This document shows, in pieces, positions 1-9,607 of a stretch of DNA of 22,249 nucleotides. Numbering within the stretch: position 1 is the first letter of the stretch; each line of letters opens with the position of its first letter. The translations under genes and the position numbers were made by a program. This DNA is from Fragilaria crotonensis (taxonomy: Eukaryota > Bacillariophyta > Fragilariophyceae > Fragilariales > Fragilariaceae). The DNA is taken from contig JAKSYS010000818.1 of assembly GCA_022925895.1 (NCBI GenBank), forward strand, positions 1 to 22,249, read 5' to 3'. The notes below the pieces were generated by a model. It was not told the DNA's origin. It saw only the letters and a program-made list of their open reading frames with translations, and did not search any database.

Positions 1-641
1 GAAGTCTACGCTATGAATCATATGAACAGGAGCACGCCGACGTGAACATCAGAATTGCGTCCAAATGAAGGGGAAAGCACGGATCGTTCGACGGAATTCG
101 GTCAAAATGACCTGCGTCCTTCGGCATGCGGCTGACAATTTCTTGGTAACGGTCGTTACGTACTCAGAGACTCAGAGTATCGTCAAGTAAGGAGAACGTA
201 GGAACTACGTTCTGATACTACTCCTGCGTACTTTCAAACTCCAACCTCCAACAACTTGATCGTCCCTTCGCGTTGGTATGGCCGTACTTGCATCCCGCTG
301 CTTTCGGTGTCGTTGGATGTCACAGCAAGGAAAAGGCGAAAGTCGCCAACAATAGAACAAGAGGTTGATCATTTCTCCATTGACTCCTCCCTAAACTCTT
401 ACTCTAGTACTGACGCATGACGTGTGCCAAGTACAAATTGAAAGGTATTATACTCGTTGTTTAGGTGAAGGGACAACACAACACCGTTGCATTTCTTTCG
501 CGCTGCAAGCAAAGCAAATTAGGTTGTTGAAACTAAACAGCCGACTGCAAGACCACATCCCTACTCACTTTACAACAAGATTCTCTTTCCGAGGACCGAT
601 TCACTTCTAACGTTTGATACGAAACTGCCTCAAGTTGAATT
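1..641. other. Intergenic / 5' leader of the R3H-SUZ gene
   Basis: No convincing coding region was found on either strand. The short open frame around 422-610 has no recognisable motif and lies in what is probably the promoter and 5' UTR of the gene starting at 642. Five GTAC tetramers are scattered through it, only a modest enrichment compared with the dense islands elsewhere in the window. Confidence 0.5.
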
Positions 642-2129
642 ATGATGACTGCATCGTTGGAACCCTGTGGTGCTCGCGATGATTCGCATTTTGATACTGC
701 GAATGATGCTGATCGTCATGATGATGTTGTGAATGGAGCGAAGCCGACTGCACCAGCATCGCAGATATCGACCCTGAATGGAGCCAAACCATTTGATTCT
801 TCAACTGTCGATCGTCAACAAACTGATGATCAGCATCAGCACCGAATCACCAATCAAGATAAAGTTTGCAATCAATCCCAACATCGACGACCTGCTGCTG
901 CTGCTGCTGCTGCTGCTATTGATTCGGCGTTGTGTTCCGCCTTGTCCGATCCACGCGAACGATTGGCCTTGTTACGGTGTGAACAACAATTCGTCCTTTT
1001 CATGCAAGCGTCAAATGTTGCCGAAATTACAATTGGTGGTGCCTACATCTCCATTATCGTGGGATTGACAAATGCACCTGCTATGAATTCCGATGCCGGG
1101 CTCAGCTTGTACAACAACAATGGAAGTCGATCCACGAGCTTTCAACGATGTTGGCTGCATCGATTGGCTGACCGATTTGGTATCGTGCGCGACATGGTGA
1201 ATAACGAATGGATTCGATGCAAGAAGACACCAGATTCGGCCATTCCAGCTCTCCTTTTGAGTCAATTGGGACCCGAGTTCTATGAATCTGAGCAAACAGC
1301 GGCTCGAAGCATGTCACAGTTGTCACTGGGTGCTCCTGCTGCCGTGGCCACCAAGGGGAGCTTCTCATCTAACAACAAGGCGACCGCTCCAAAACGTTCC
1401 AACAAGATGAAAATTATGAAGCGCGACTCGTCATCCTCATTGGGAGCGTCCAGCATTGATGGGAAAAGGGGCAATGGTTCTTCAAGAACAGCACTGTCCG
1501 ATTCCGACAAGAGTCATCTCAAGCGAGGCACCCTTCCAGAGAAAGAAAGGGCCTATGCGGAAGCTCGTGCTCGCATCTTCAGCGAAGGGGCTGCTGCCGT
1601 CTCTGCGGCAACGAATGGAGACTCTCTGGAGCCAAACATGATTGCAAGTGCTGGTGACCTGCCGAAAGCGTCTTCGTATCAATCGTTGCCGTCGACCTCG
1701 TCAACTGGAGATCAAGAGAGTTTTGATCAAAACGAACCACCCCACCAACGTCCTCGACCAGCTGCCGCAGCCATTGGTGGCATTTCCAAAGTCACATGGC
1801 GGAATCGACAACAAGAAGTCAATGATCCGGATTTTCAGAGGGGCGTCGTGTACAACAATGCTGCTAGTGTTGCTGATGTGTCGTATTATTATGCTGCGTC
1901 GGCTGGAGTACAACATCATGTTCCGAATGCATATTACTATCAACATGCGCAGTATCAACATCAAGAGCGGCAACAACCGCAACGGCTGCACCACTCCGAT
2001 CCTCATAATAGCAACGCGTATGCATCGCAACATCAACAGCAACCGGATCAGTACCAGCAGCAGTACATGGTTGGCGGGGAAGCACAAAGGACAACTACAG
2101 GGCAACCGTCTCCCAGTTCAGGGGTGTAA
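642..2129 (+). CDS. R3H and SUZ domain RNA-binding protein (encore/R3HDM-like)
   Basis: Single-exon protein of 495 aa. An R3H domain spans about residues 105-196, with the signature R-x3-H as R169-CWL-H173 followed by LADRFG. A SUZ-type motif spans about 257-313: a KIMKRDSS block, a spacer, then PEKERAYAEARARIF. R3H followed by SUZ is the arrangement of encore/R3HDM1/ARPP21-like proteins, which bind single-stranded RNA and act in mRNA regulation in the cytoplasm. The N-terminus is disordered and carries an Ala run at 85-92 encoded by a GCT repeat. The C-terminal ~90 residues are rich in Gln, Tyr and His, as in prion-like tails of RNA-granule proteins. The start is the first of two tandem ATGs, and the second is equally possible. 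Family assignment comes from motif recognition. The role in this organism is inferred. Confidence 0.85.
   Translation: MMTASLEPCGARDDSHFDTANDADRHDDVVNGAKPTAPASQISTLNGAKPFDSSTVDRQQTDDQHQHRITNQDKVCNQSQHRRPAAAAAAAAIDSALCSALSDPRERLALLRCEQQFVLFMQASNVAEITIGGAYISIIVGLTNAPAMNSDAGLSLYNNNGSRSTSFQRCWLHRLADRFGIVRDMVNNEWIRCKKTPDSAIPALLLSQLGPEFYESEQTAARSMSQLSLGAPAAVATKGSFSSNNKATAPKRSNKMKIMKRDSSSSLGASSIDGKRGNGSSRTALSDSDKSHLKRGTLPEKERAYAEARARIFSEGAAAVSAATNGDSLEPNMIASAGDLPKASSYQSLPSTSSTGDQESFDQNEPPHQRPRPAAAAIGGISKVTWRNRQQEVNDPDFQRGVVYNNAASVADVSYYYAASAGVQHHVPNAYYYQHAQYQHQERQQPQRLHHSDPHNSNAYASQHQQQPDQYQQQYMVGGEAQRTTTGQPSPSSGV
892..917 (+). repeat. CTG/GCT trinucleotide repeat coding poly-Ala
   Basis: About eight uninterrupted GCT codons in the R3H-SUZ gene encode the Ala tract at residues 85-92. 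It is a short coding microsatellite likely to vary in length between strains. Confidence 0.9.
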
Positions 2130-3460
2130 GAGTGGTTTAATTATGTAGGGTTCAGTATATAGAATGTTCTTTCTTGCAGTGACTGTCACCCACCAATTTA
2201 CTTTTCAATACAGCTTCGTCAACTCAAGGGCAGCTTCCCAAGACCGTGATACGTGCATTGCTGGAGAATTCATGCATGTCAACCAGACTTAATGAGCGAC
2301 TACAAAAATGTTTTTGGAGGCCATAATGATGAATGATGTCTGCGTGTCTGTCTATGGTTTTTTGCACACGGAGTACAGCTGTACGTACGCTACTTGTACT
2401 GTACATACGAGATACTTCACTTGGGCAGGATGTAGTACACGTGCTACTGTACTACACTTTACATGTATTAGGAGGACCACCCTACTCGAGTACTCGAGTA
2501 TGGTATGCGTACTATTGTAAGATACTGTACTGAGTAGTCCAGGTACACTGTTGTACTCCGCGTCAGAGGCTACTGGTACGAGTTCAAAGAACGACCCTAC
2601 ATAAATGGCAGCGATTACAAGTGCCATTACTCTGACAAAGTAGTCTAGTAGTCGTACGTACAGTCCATAAAATACTACCTGGTACTACTCCATGTCTAAT
2701 AGCATCTCATCAGTCATCGAGTCGAATCTCGGGGGCTCGTTCCGCCCCAAGACCCAAGATAAAATCTGCTTATACGACGTTTTAAATGGCAAACGAGAGG
2801 AATCCCGGTAGTCATCGGACAATGCAAGCACTTATTTAAGACGGTACCATCAGATTTGTCCATCGTAAAATGTACTCTAGCCAGTAGTATTCGAACGTAG
2901 GGAACTCAGATTGCCATTCATTTCACTTAAACAGGTTATTCGATGAGATTCATTGTATTTGCCGAACTTCTGGAATACCTGGTTGTTAGTACATCGGAAT
3001 TCGGGAAATCCACGTTCAGCCCTGTCCTTCATACCGAGGCAGAGACGATGGAATGCACGAATGTCCACCACATAGCACCTAGTACGAGGACCTACCATCG
3101 AAGGTGCTGATTCCTATTACTCGGAGTGCTTTTCAGACCATAATCGAAACTGCGATTTTGTTCCTTTGTTCCATTTGATCATGTCGTATCTCAATAATCT
3201 AATCGTAGCTGCTACTTGTACGACATACTTCCATGTTCCATACGATCGAAGCACTAGCGAGCAACGTGACCGACATTTAAAGAGAGCGACATAATGTCGT
3301 ATGCATTTTGCGATGCATCTTCTGTCTTGTCGTCGGTGGACATGGTATGCAGTGTATGTGATTGATGGAGTTTGTGACGAGGTAACACCGAAATCACGGA
3401 TAGAATCTATAAGCGTCATCGAGGGGAGTGAGCTTGACCTTTTTCCATTACAGCTGCCCC
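2130..3460. other. 1.3 kb intergenic region
   Basis: No gene recognised. It contains the 3' end of the R3H-SUZ transcript, a GTAC-rich island at about 2379-2690 and an 18-nt perfect palindrome at 2483-2500. Open frames on the minus strand (for example 2877-3098 and 3117-3581) have no recognisable composition or motif and look fortuitous. Confidence 0.5.
2379..2690. promoter_or_regulatory. GTAC-rich island 1
   Basis: Sixteen GTAC tetramers occur in about 320 bp, where about one is expected by chance. They are dispersed rather than in tandem and separated by CT/AC-rich spacers. An 18-nt palindrome, TACTCGAGTACTCGAGTA, sits at 2483-2500. It lies downstream of the R3H-SUZ gene and about 0.8 kb upstream of the next gene. 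Function is inferred only from the recurrence of such islands near gene starts. Confidence 0.4.
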
Positions 3461-4009
3461 ATGATGTTGTCGAGAAAAGTGTCGTTTCCTGATGATGACC
3501 ATCTGGCTGTTTGCCTCTCGGGCATTCATTTCTCATCCGAGTTTGACGAGATGCAACAGGAAGGACTGTGGTACTCGGCAAACGATTTTGGGGCTTTCAG
3601 ATGTAATTCGCGAATAGTTGCGAGTGAATGCAAGATGCGAGGAATCGGAAACTTTCTGGCGTCCGCCAATGCAGGTTCTGGAGAATCATTTGAATTGTTG
3701 GTACAATGGTCAAAATACCACCATTCTACTCGAGGGCTGGAGCGACTTTGCAACCCACGTCACGGATCCAATCGAGCGAGACAGCGAAGGGATTGCATCC
3801 GCAGCGTTCTTATGGCCCAAGAGGTTCTACGTCAGCACACTGGAATCCACGAGGACATCAAGTGCTTAATTGTTGCAAAGGTGTCGGCGAAATACTCGGA
3901 AAACGCACGCTGGTTTGCCTCAAGGATGGGGCTTGCGGATGCATGTGCCGTTCCAACACCCCGTTCTCCGACTTCGCAAAATTTCCTGGTCACATTCCGG
4001 GATGAGTAG
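3461..4009 (+). CDS. Uncharacterised diatom-type protein (RGLE motif family)
   Basis: Single-exon ORF of 182 aa from the tandem ATGs at 3461/3464. The open frame extends upstream only through a GTG. The layout is one I associate with a large uncharacterised family in diatoms: an RKVSF block near residue 5, an acidic stretch, LWYSANDFGAFR at about 36-47, RGLE at 91-94, a basic run, then a helical segment with VLMAQEVLRQ and IAK/YSE/A...G.ADA-like positions to about 162. No catalytic motif, signal peptide or membrane segment is visible. A pyrimidine-rich stretch and TTACAG lie just before the ATG, so an upstream exon cannot be excluded. Function unknown. Confidence 0.65.
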   Translation: MMLSRKVSFPDDDHLAVCLSGIHFSSEFDEMQQEGLWYSANDFGAFRCNSRIVASECKMRGIGNFLASANAGSGESFELLVQWSKYHHSTRGLERLCNPRHGSNRARQRRDCIRSVLMAQEVLRQHTGIHEDIKCLIVAKVSAKYSENARWFASRMGLADACAVPTPRSPTSQNFLVTFRDE

Positions 4010-4798
4010 AAGGCCAGCGTATTAGCTGGTCGTGTTTATTTCAGGGTCTCGTCTAAGCGACTGCCCGCACGCATATAATTAATGCTGGATCCGATTTGGG
4101 ATGGGTTCGGCAGCAGAGGTCTTGAATTACAAGTAACCCTATGATCCATCGGAGATGCTTGTTGAATCATTTGATACAGTAATACCCACGCGTTTTACAT
4201 CTAGATTCAAGGCCACCAAATCGTGCTTTCTTATATCTGAAATATATTGTTGACGCATTCAACGAGTCCAAACAAGGGCAGTCTACGTTGGTGCGTCCGA
4301 TGCGCGAGTTTTCGGTCATTTGTTGACACAATCAGCTGATTCTGGGGACAGATGCGCCAAAGATGCCCCCCTCAGGCCTCACTCAGGGATGAATCTCAGA
4401 GCTCGACAATCACTGTCTGTGATAATTATAAAGTTATAGGGTAGGAAGATTACTGCATGTTGCTTCGTCGTTCCAATACTGAACAAGGTAGTACTGTAGT
4501 ACTCGTTACTGGTACAGGTTCTGCTATCTGCCAGCAGGGTCCGTCCAATCTTCACGACTAATTCACGCAAGTAGCAAGTACAATGTACTGGTACGTAGTG
4601 AGTAGTGAGTAGTAGACGGTACTTCTCTACCGGTACTTTTGCCGTTTGTCAGTACTGGAAGTGGTACAAGTACTGTACTCGGGACTCGGGACTCAGGAGT
4701 GAGGGGTGCGGGAGGTGGGAGAGGAGCTTCGAGAAACGCGTTTTACAGTTTTCTGGGCTTTCTTGCCAAACCAAGCTTCGACACGACGACCCTCGTTT
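4010..4798. other. Intergenic region upstream of the Rossmann-like gene
   Basis: No gene recognised in this 0.8 kb. The last 310 bp carry a GTAC-rich island (about 4490-4680) and short direct repeats (GTAGTGA units near 4596-4612, GGGACTC units near 4681-4696) immediately before the downstream start codon. Confidence 0.5.
4490..4680. promoter_or_regulatory. GTAC-rich island 2
   Basis: Twelve GTAC tetramers in about 190 bp, ending roughly 120 bp upstream of the ATG at 4799. No TATA-like element was identified with confidence. Confidence 0.45.
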
Positions 4799-5995
4799 AT
4801 GATTCGACGACACAATTCCGATCTACATGCGAACTATGCATATATTCCCGATCCTTTCATGCGGACAAGGCACCGCCGCTTGTGGCTGTCGAGAATCATG
4901 ATGATGCTGGACTCATGTCTTATCTACCAAGCACGAGCGTTCTTCCCTGTCGTAGCACAACATGCAAGCAATGGCGGTTCGTTTCGGTCGTCGTTGCGGC
5001 GCAACATGACCCCGTTCACCCCCGTACTCGCCCACCAACGACGTCGACTGCTGTCCAGCAGCAGGAGCATTACCAGCAGCATAAGTGCTCATGCGAACGA
5101 AGACAACGGTGATACATCAATCCGGAAGAATGAGAACATTATCGACAAACAGAATGCAAAACGAAATCATGTGATGAGTCGTCAGCTAAAACGCGAAGAT
5201 CGCATCTCGTTCCTTGAATATTCACGGAAAAACGGCGTTGAGTTGTCAATTCCAGAGCAAAAGGAGTTACAAGGACTCCTGTCTACCAACAGTGATGATA
5301 GTTCTGATACAGACATCAGTAACTTTGTGGAACAGTATTCATCCCTCGGCTTTTCAGAAGAGCACGTAGCCTTCAAGGCAACCCACAATCAAGTTTTTGC
5401 ACGCCTCATTTCATACTGTCAATCCAAACATGCTGATCGAACCATCAACGTCTTTTACCTCGACGGTCCTTGCGGTGGAACAACTGAGGCACTGTTGATG
5501 AGTTCCAATTCTTCTCCCTCCACAACAGCACGGTTCATTGAGCCCTATCAGTGCTATACTGCCAACCGACATGCATCAACGTGTCGCGCACTGCAACAAC
5601 GGTTCCCAGCCGTTCACGTCCAACATGCATCAGCTGAGGATGCACTGCTACAGACAAGCGTACCATTTCATGCGTTCTACTTTGATGCATGTGGTGGTCA
5701 CGTGCCGATGATTGTCGATATGATGCGGGCGGCACTCGTGCGGAAACAAGGTGAAACTGTCTTGTCATGGCAACCGCCTGTGGCCATGGGATTCTCTATT
5801 CTTGGTGGTGGTCGAGATTGTGTCGACAAGGAACAAGAGGTAATACAGGCGTTGGTGCAAATGGTGAAGCCCATGAAATGTAGAGTTGCTCGAGTTGGTG
5901 ACGATCCAGAAATGTATGGGATAGACGATGTAGGTACCCTAGTCAAGGTTGAGTCCTTGACCATGACCACGTGGGTAATGATAGAACGCGACTAG
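4799..5995 (+). CDS. Uncharacterised protein with a Rossmann/methyltransferase-like core, probable organelle leader
   Basis: ORF of 398 aa from the first in-frame ATG at 4799. Other possible starts are ATGs at 4898 and 5006. From the 5006 start the N-terminus is Arg/Ser-rich and lacks acidic residues (QRRRLLSSSRSITSS), like a mitochondrial presequence. The 4898 start gives a short hydrophobic stretch ending in QARAFFP, which could be read as a plastid leader. The C-terminal half suggests an alternating beta/alpha fold: NVFYLDGPCGGTTEALL, then a strand ending in EP followed by a helix with a basic residue pattern, then HVQHASAEDAL, then FHAFYFDACGG. That order matches motifs I, II, III and IV of class I SAM-dependent methyltransferases. 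The first loop is DGPCGG rather than the usual GxGxG, so the fold call is tentative and the substrate unknown. It is convergent with the proteasome gene, with a 108 bp spacer. Confidence 0.7.
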   Translation: MIRRHNSDLHANYAYIPDPFMRTRHRRLWLSRIMMMLDSCLIYQARAFFPVVAQHASNGGSFRSSLRRNMTPFTPVLAHQRRRLLSSSRSITSSISAHANEDNGDTSIRKNENIIDKQNAKRNHVMSRQLKREDRISFLEYSRKNGVELSIPEQKELQGLLSTNSDDSSDTDISNFVEQYSSLGFSEEHVAFKATHNQVFARLISYCQSKHADRTINVFYLDGPCGGTTEALLMSSNSSPSTTARFIEPYQCYTANRHASTCRALQQRFPAVHVQHASAEDALLQTSVPFHAFYFDACGGHVPMIVDMMRAALVRKQGETVLSWQPPVAMGFSILGGGRDCVDKEQEVIQALVQMVKPMKCRVARVGDDPEMYGIDDVGTLVKVESLTMTTWVMIERD

Positions 5996-6103
5996 GGACA
6001 CCACAATGCCAGTCACAGAGGGCTGCAGAACAATTACATGCATGATACTCTCAAACTATTGATCGGCAGACACATCTCATCCCTGCTGATTGTCTAGCCT
6101 ATT

Positions 6104-7014
6104 CTATTCCTCTCCGGAAGCGCCAGCACGTTTCTCCTCCTGTTCCTGTTCAATTTCCTTGACGACAGTCTCGATTTCGCTTTCTTCGAGCATTGCTTTC
6201 TTTCCTCCACGTCGCACTACACAAATTTCCATTGTCTTGGCACCACTGTCCACAACTTCCAAAAGAGCCTGAATGGCCAATCGTACGCATTGCGACTCCT
6301 CCATTCCCTCGGAATACTGCTTTTCCAAAAACTCCCTTAACGACTTGGCATTCCGCCCAGCAATGACTTGCGCCTTCCATCTGGAATGCGTTCCCGCCGG
6401 ATCTGTCTGATACAATTCCGGAACTCCATTTTCTTCATTCGTCCCGCAGAAAAGAGATGCAATTCCAAATGGTCGGACACCTCCGCGTTGGGTGTACTGT
6501 TGCTGCGTCCTGGCCAAGTATCGTGCCAGGTAGTCAATCGATGGAGCATCCTCCATGGTGAGACGGTAGGATTGGGCCTCCCAGACGGATCTTTTGGATC
6601 AACACACGAGCGTCAGCCGTCAGACCCGCAAAGGCCAAGACGGAACGATCGTCAATCGAAACAATCTTGCGGATCGTACGGGCTTCTTGGAGTCTTTAAT
6701 TTTTTAAATTGTAAAAATGTGTATTGGATAGACATGTTAGGAATTGTGTCCTGATTAACAACATGAAGACAAGATGGAAATCCAGACCTCTACAATGACA
6801 TGACAAACAAATGCCACAACAGAGGACTGGTAGAAAAAACACATGTCTGTCATACTTACTTGGCAAGAGCGCGACGCTCCACAGCAAGGACAACGCAGTC
6901 CTTTCCTTTAATCCCAACGGCAGTACTCCCCCGTCGGACCGCCTCCATGGCGTATTCTACTTGAAACAAGTGACCATCAGGAGAAAAGACGGTGATGGCA
7001 CGATCGTACGACAT
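6104..7014 (-). CDS. PSMA7: 20S proteasome subunit alpha type-7 (alpha-4), two exons, with a 1-nt frame break
   Basis: Structural subunit of the alpha ring of the 20S proteasome. Exon 1 (7014-6860) encodes the canonical alpha N-terminus [20 protein letters not shown]. The intron spans 6859-6694 (166 nt, GTAAGT...AAAG), and the splice restores [11 protein letters not shown] as in family members. Exon 2 (6693-6104) carries [36 protein letters not shown] and [13 protein letters not shown]. The exon 2 reading frame breaks at the GGG on the minus strand at 6582-6580. Before it the frame reads ...LIQKIRL, after it EAQSYRL, and the first frame meets a TGA near 6533. The spliced coding length is 745 nt. 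Without one base it is 744 nt, or 247 aa, close to the usual ~248. The identity is certain, and only the intactness of the frame is in doubt. Parts of the proteasome alpha-7 sequence occur in all eukaryotes, so a knocked-out single copy would be surprising. Confidence 0.94.
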
Positions 7015-7850
7015 GGTTACAATCAATGGCTTCGTCCAGATTAAATTTGTACGATGCTGAAGGGTGCAGGATCTTTCCATGCGGTTCGACCTGATTCATC
7101 GCGAGAGCAACTGGAGTGCTACGAGCAACGTATTGTACCAACGTACAAGTACCCGTACTCCAGTAGTACTACCAGGACTGTACCAGTAGTATAGTCCTAC
7201 AAGTACAGTTCGATTTGTGTTGATTGGAATTCGCTACTGTATGACATACATCCTGTATCATAGTTCCACTACTGTAGTCAGAAGCACTCCGTACATACTC
7301 GTATTCCAGTACTCTACAGCTCTACAGTACTCCCTGCTACTGCTATACAAGGACTACTACTACCAAGTAACAGTCCTCGAGCGCAGTATAGTTGTAGTGG
7401 CCGAGCAGTCATGGGACGAAAACGCAAACCTCTCTATCCATTCCTATTTCATACTCCAGTCTATCCTTCTAAGTTCACTGTGACCCGCATGCAAATTTAG
7501 CAAGTTAGCACAGTACCCCTATGGCACCTCAGTCTTCATGACATTTTGGTCAACCATTCGTCTTGAACTCTGGACGTTCATACCGGAGTTGGCCAGTCAT
7601 GTTAACGTGCTTTTAAATACCAAGGCGAACCGCCCGGCGAACGCCAGCGATCAATGCCGAGGCGTACTGTTAGAACCCTTGATCACCAAAAGGAATGTTG
7701 GGTCGATGTCGCGTCAACATCCTTACTTGCATTGGCACACACGCGTACGTTGTCTGTCGAGGTTCTAGTCGCAGAGAAAAAAGCTTGTTTCCAAGCGTGA
7801 TGTGCGACCAGATCCAGCAGCAATGAATCTCAAGCTACCAGTAGTCGGTA
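7015..7850. other. Intergenic region between proteasome alpha-7 and the isochorismatase-TTL gene
   Basis: The promoter side of the proteasome gene holds a GTAC-rich island (about 7136-7330). The rest shows no gene. A 29-codon frame at 7410 beginning MGRKRK and the longer frames at 7217-7483 and 7538-7768 lack any recognisable motif. Confidence 0.5.
7136..7330. promoter_or_regulatory. GTAC-rich island 3
   Basis: Ten GTAC tetramers in about 195 bp, beginning about 120 bp upstream of the proteasome alpha-7 start codon on the minus strand. Confidence 0.45.
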
Positions 7851-9607
7851 TCACTTGGTCAATGAGCCGGAGTAAGAAAAGGTACTTAGCGCGTCCCAGC
7901 CATCATCCTTGGAAGGCTTTTGGTTGATAGCGAGCGAGAGGGCACCCCGAATCATGTCATGGTCATTAATGATTCTAGCATCATTTTTGTCGAATTCTCG
8001 ATAGCGTCGATGGTATTCTACCAGCCCCTTGATTGTCAAGTCCTGGTTGTGAAGAGGATCAAACAGGACAGGAGTGAAGTTGAATTCTAGCAACCAGGCC
8101 CGTCCCGACTCGTCGATCATAAAGTCAGCTGAAAACAGCTCAAACTGCTTTTGATTCGGTCGAGGCAGTAGTTTCCTTTGTTCTACAGCACGGCCGACGA
8201 CGGCTACCATGATTTGTTGGCAAGATTCATAGGCAGTCGGCCATCCAGACCAAACGTCGCAGTGCTCCCGGTGCTTTAATTGCAAATCACGGAGAATAGT
8301 AACTTGTGTGTCTCGGCTTGTATCGGTGGGGCTCCAGGGGTGAGGCGCAATGGAGAGAAAAGGGTGTCGATGGGTAAACAGATCCCACGTGGCGTTTTCA
8401 CCTCCAGCAGAACACTGCAAGTAGGCGTATTGCTTCAAATGACACTTGTGGCCATCAACAGTCAACAGCGGATTTGACACATGGGGCTGAACCACATATC
8501 GTCCATCAGGAAGAGCAGCCTCTAGGCATTCTGCTGCTGAAAGGAACGCTTGAACGGCACGCCCTCCATTTTTATCCGTCTCCTTGAGGAACCACAAACG
8601 CGGTGTGGCATCTGAGTTTGGCTCGTCATCCACCCATTTCCCAAATTCCAAGCGATACGTTTTTGGCATGAATTCGTTGGAAAGTTGGACAACCTTTTCT
8701 TTTTCATCCAGCCACTCCCTACCTTTAGAAACATGCTAATGCGACTGAACTGCGGTTCGTCGCTCAAATCCACGATGCGTTTGCCCAATGGACACGAATA
8801 CCGTTTCCCGGTTAGAGGTTCGTCGTACCATGGTTGCGTCGGAAACTGTTGCCAGTTCTCCGTCAAGTGTCCGAGATATAGAGACGCATGTCCGCCACGA
8901 CCACAGAAGCTATACAGTTGCAGAGACTTCTTGCGGCCATCGTTGGAACCGTCCTCATCGTTCTGGTATTTGTATTGGTCCAAACCGACCGCGACGTCAA
9001 TGAGTTCAGCAAGTGTGACTACAGAACCATAAACAGGAATCAAATGGTCCATGACGGCATCGCATCGTTTCTCGTCATCATCTTGAACACAATCTCTAAC
9101 GACATAAACTGCTATCCCCGCATCGCTCAAGCTTTGCGTGACAGCTTGTACTGCATACCCCGCCTTGATGCCGACTACTGTGGCTTGGACCGGAGTACTT
9201 GCCGCAACTTGGTCGTTCGTCTTACAACCAAGGACTTGGTCAATCAATTCTTGTGTTGGTAAATGTTGTGGTCGCCATACCGCAGTGTCGCCTTCTTCAT
9301 ACAGCATCATTTCGGATCCAGGATATCCCTCAAGGAACCAATGAGCTGCATCGTTGCCTAATTTGGCGTTGAGTCGCTGAAAGCCACCATAGATTTTGTG
9401 ATGCGGCGGAACGCCTTGATACGATGATGGGAATCGAACCCCCATGTGTACAATCTTCCAACCAGCTCGCCGGGCAACGTCCATGCCAATTTGAATCCTA
9501 TCGATTAGCGCATCTCGTTTCGATGCTGGAACGATGGATCCCAGCAAATCAGGTTGCATGTCGCAGACAACGAGGACCTGGAGGGATGCCGTTGCTACGG
9601 AAGACAT
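7851..9607 (-). CDS. Fusion of isochorismatase-like (pseudo-enzyme) and tubulin-tyrosine-ligase-like domains, with a 1-nt frame break
   Basis: Two overlapping minus-strand frames form one gene. The N-terminal frame (ATG at 9607) is isochorismatase-like, residues ~8-210: a strand with VVCDMQPDLL (D16 is the family aspartate), then VVGIKAGYAV at ~144-153, then VVRDCVQDD. The nucleophilic Cys of the family is Ala152 here (codon GCA), and the expected lysine region reads VWRPQHLP. The second frame runs to the stop at 7851 and is TTL-type ATP-grasp: LWFLKETDKNGGRAV, YVVQPHVSNPLL..HLKQY, and ADFMIDESGRAWLLEFNFTP (metal/ATP E-x-N). TTL-family enzymes ligate amino acids to proteins such as tubulin. 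The frames join after K295 (AAG at 8725-8723). Adding one G would read FLKGREWLDEKEK, which continues naturally into the second frame and gives 585 aa. A 29-nt intron would also restore the frame but is unusually short. Substrate unknown. Confidence 0.82.

Noticed and set aside
422-610. Short ORF upstream of the R3H-SUZ gene
   Set aside because: It has no motif and sits in the likely 5' leader.
2715-2745. Possible tRNA T-arm (GAGTCGAATCTC)
   Set aside because: The loop is six nucleotides and no D-arm or acceptor stem could be paired upstream.
7410-7499. 29-codon ORF beginning MGRKRK
   Set aside because: It is too short, and no continuation by splicing was found.
8694-8722. 29-nt intron in the isochorismatase-TTL gene as the main model
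   Set aside because: The segment reads well as coding sequence in the downstream frame and is far shorter than the other introns. A missing base is simpler, though RNA evidence could reverse this.
9424-9450. tRNA B-box-like sequence (GGTTCGATTCCC on the minus strand)
   Set aside because: It lies inside the isochorismatase-like coding region (HMGVRFPSS), and no A-box or acceptor-stem pairing was found at the right distance.
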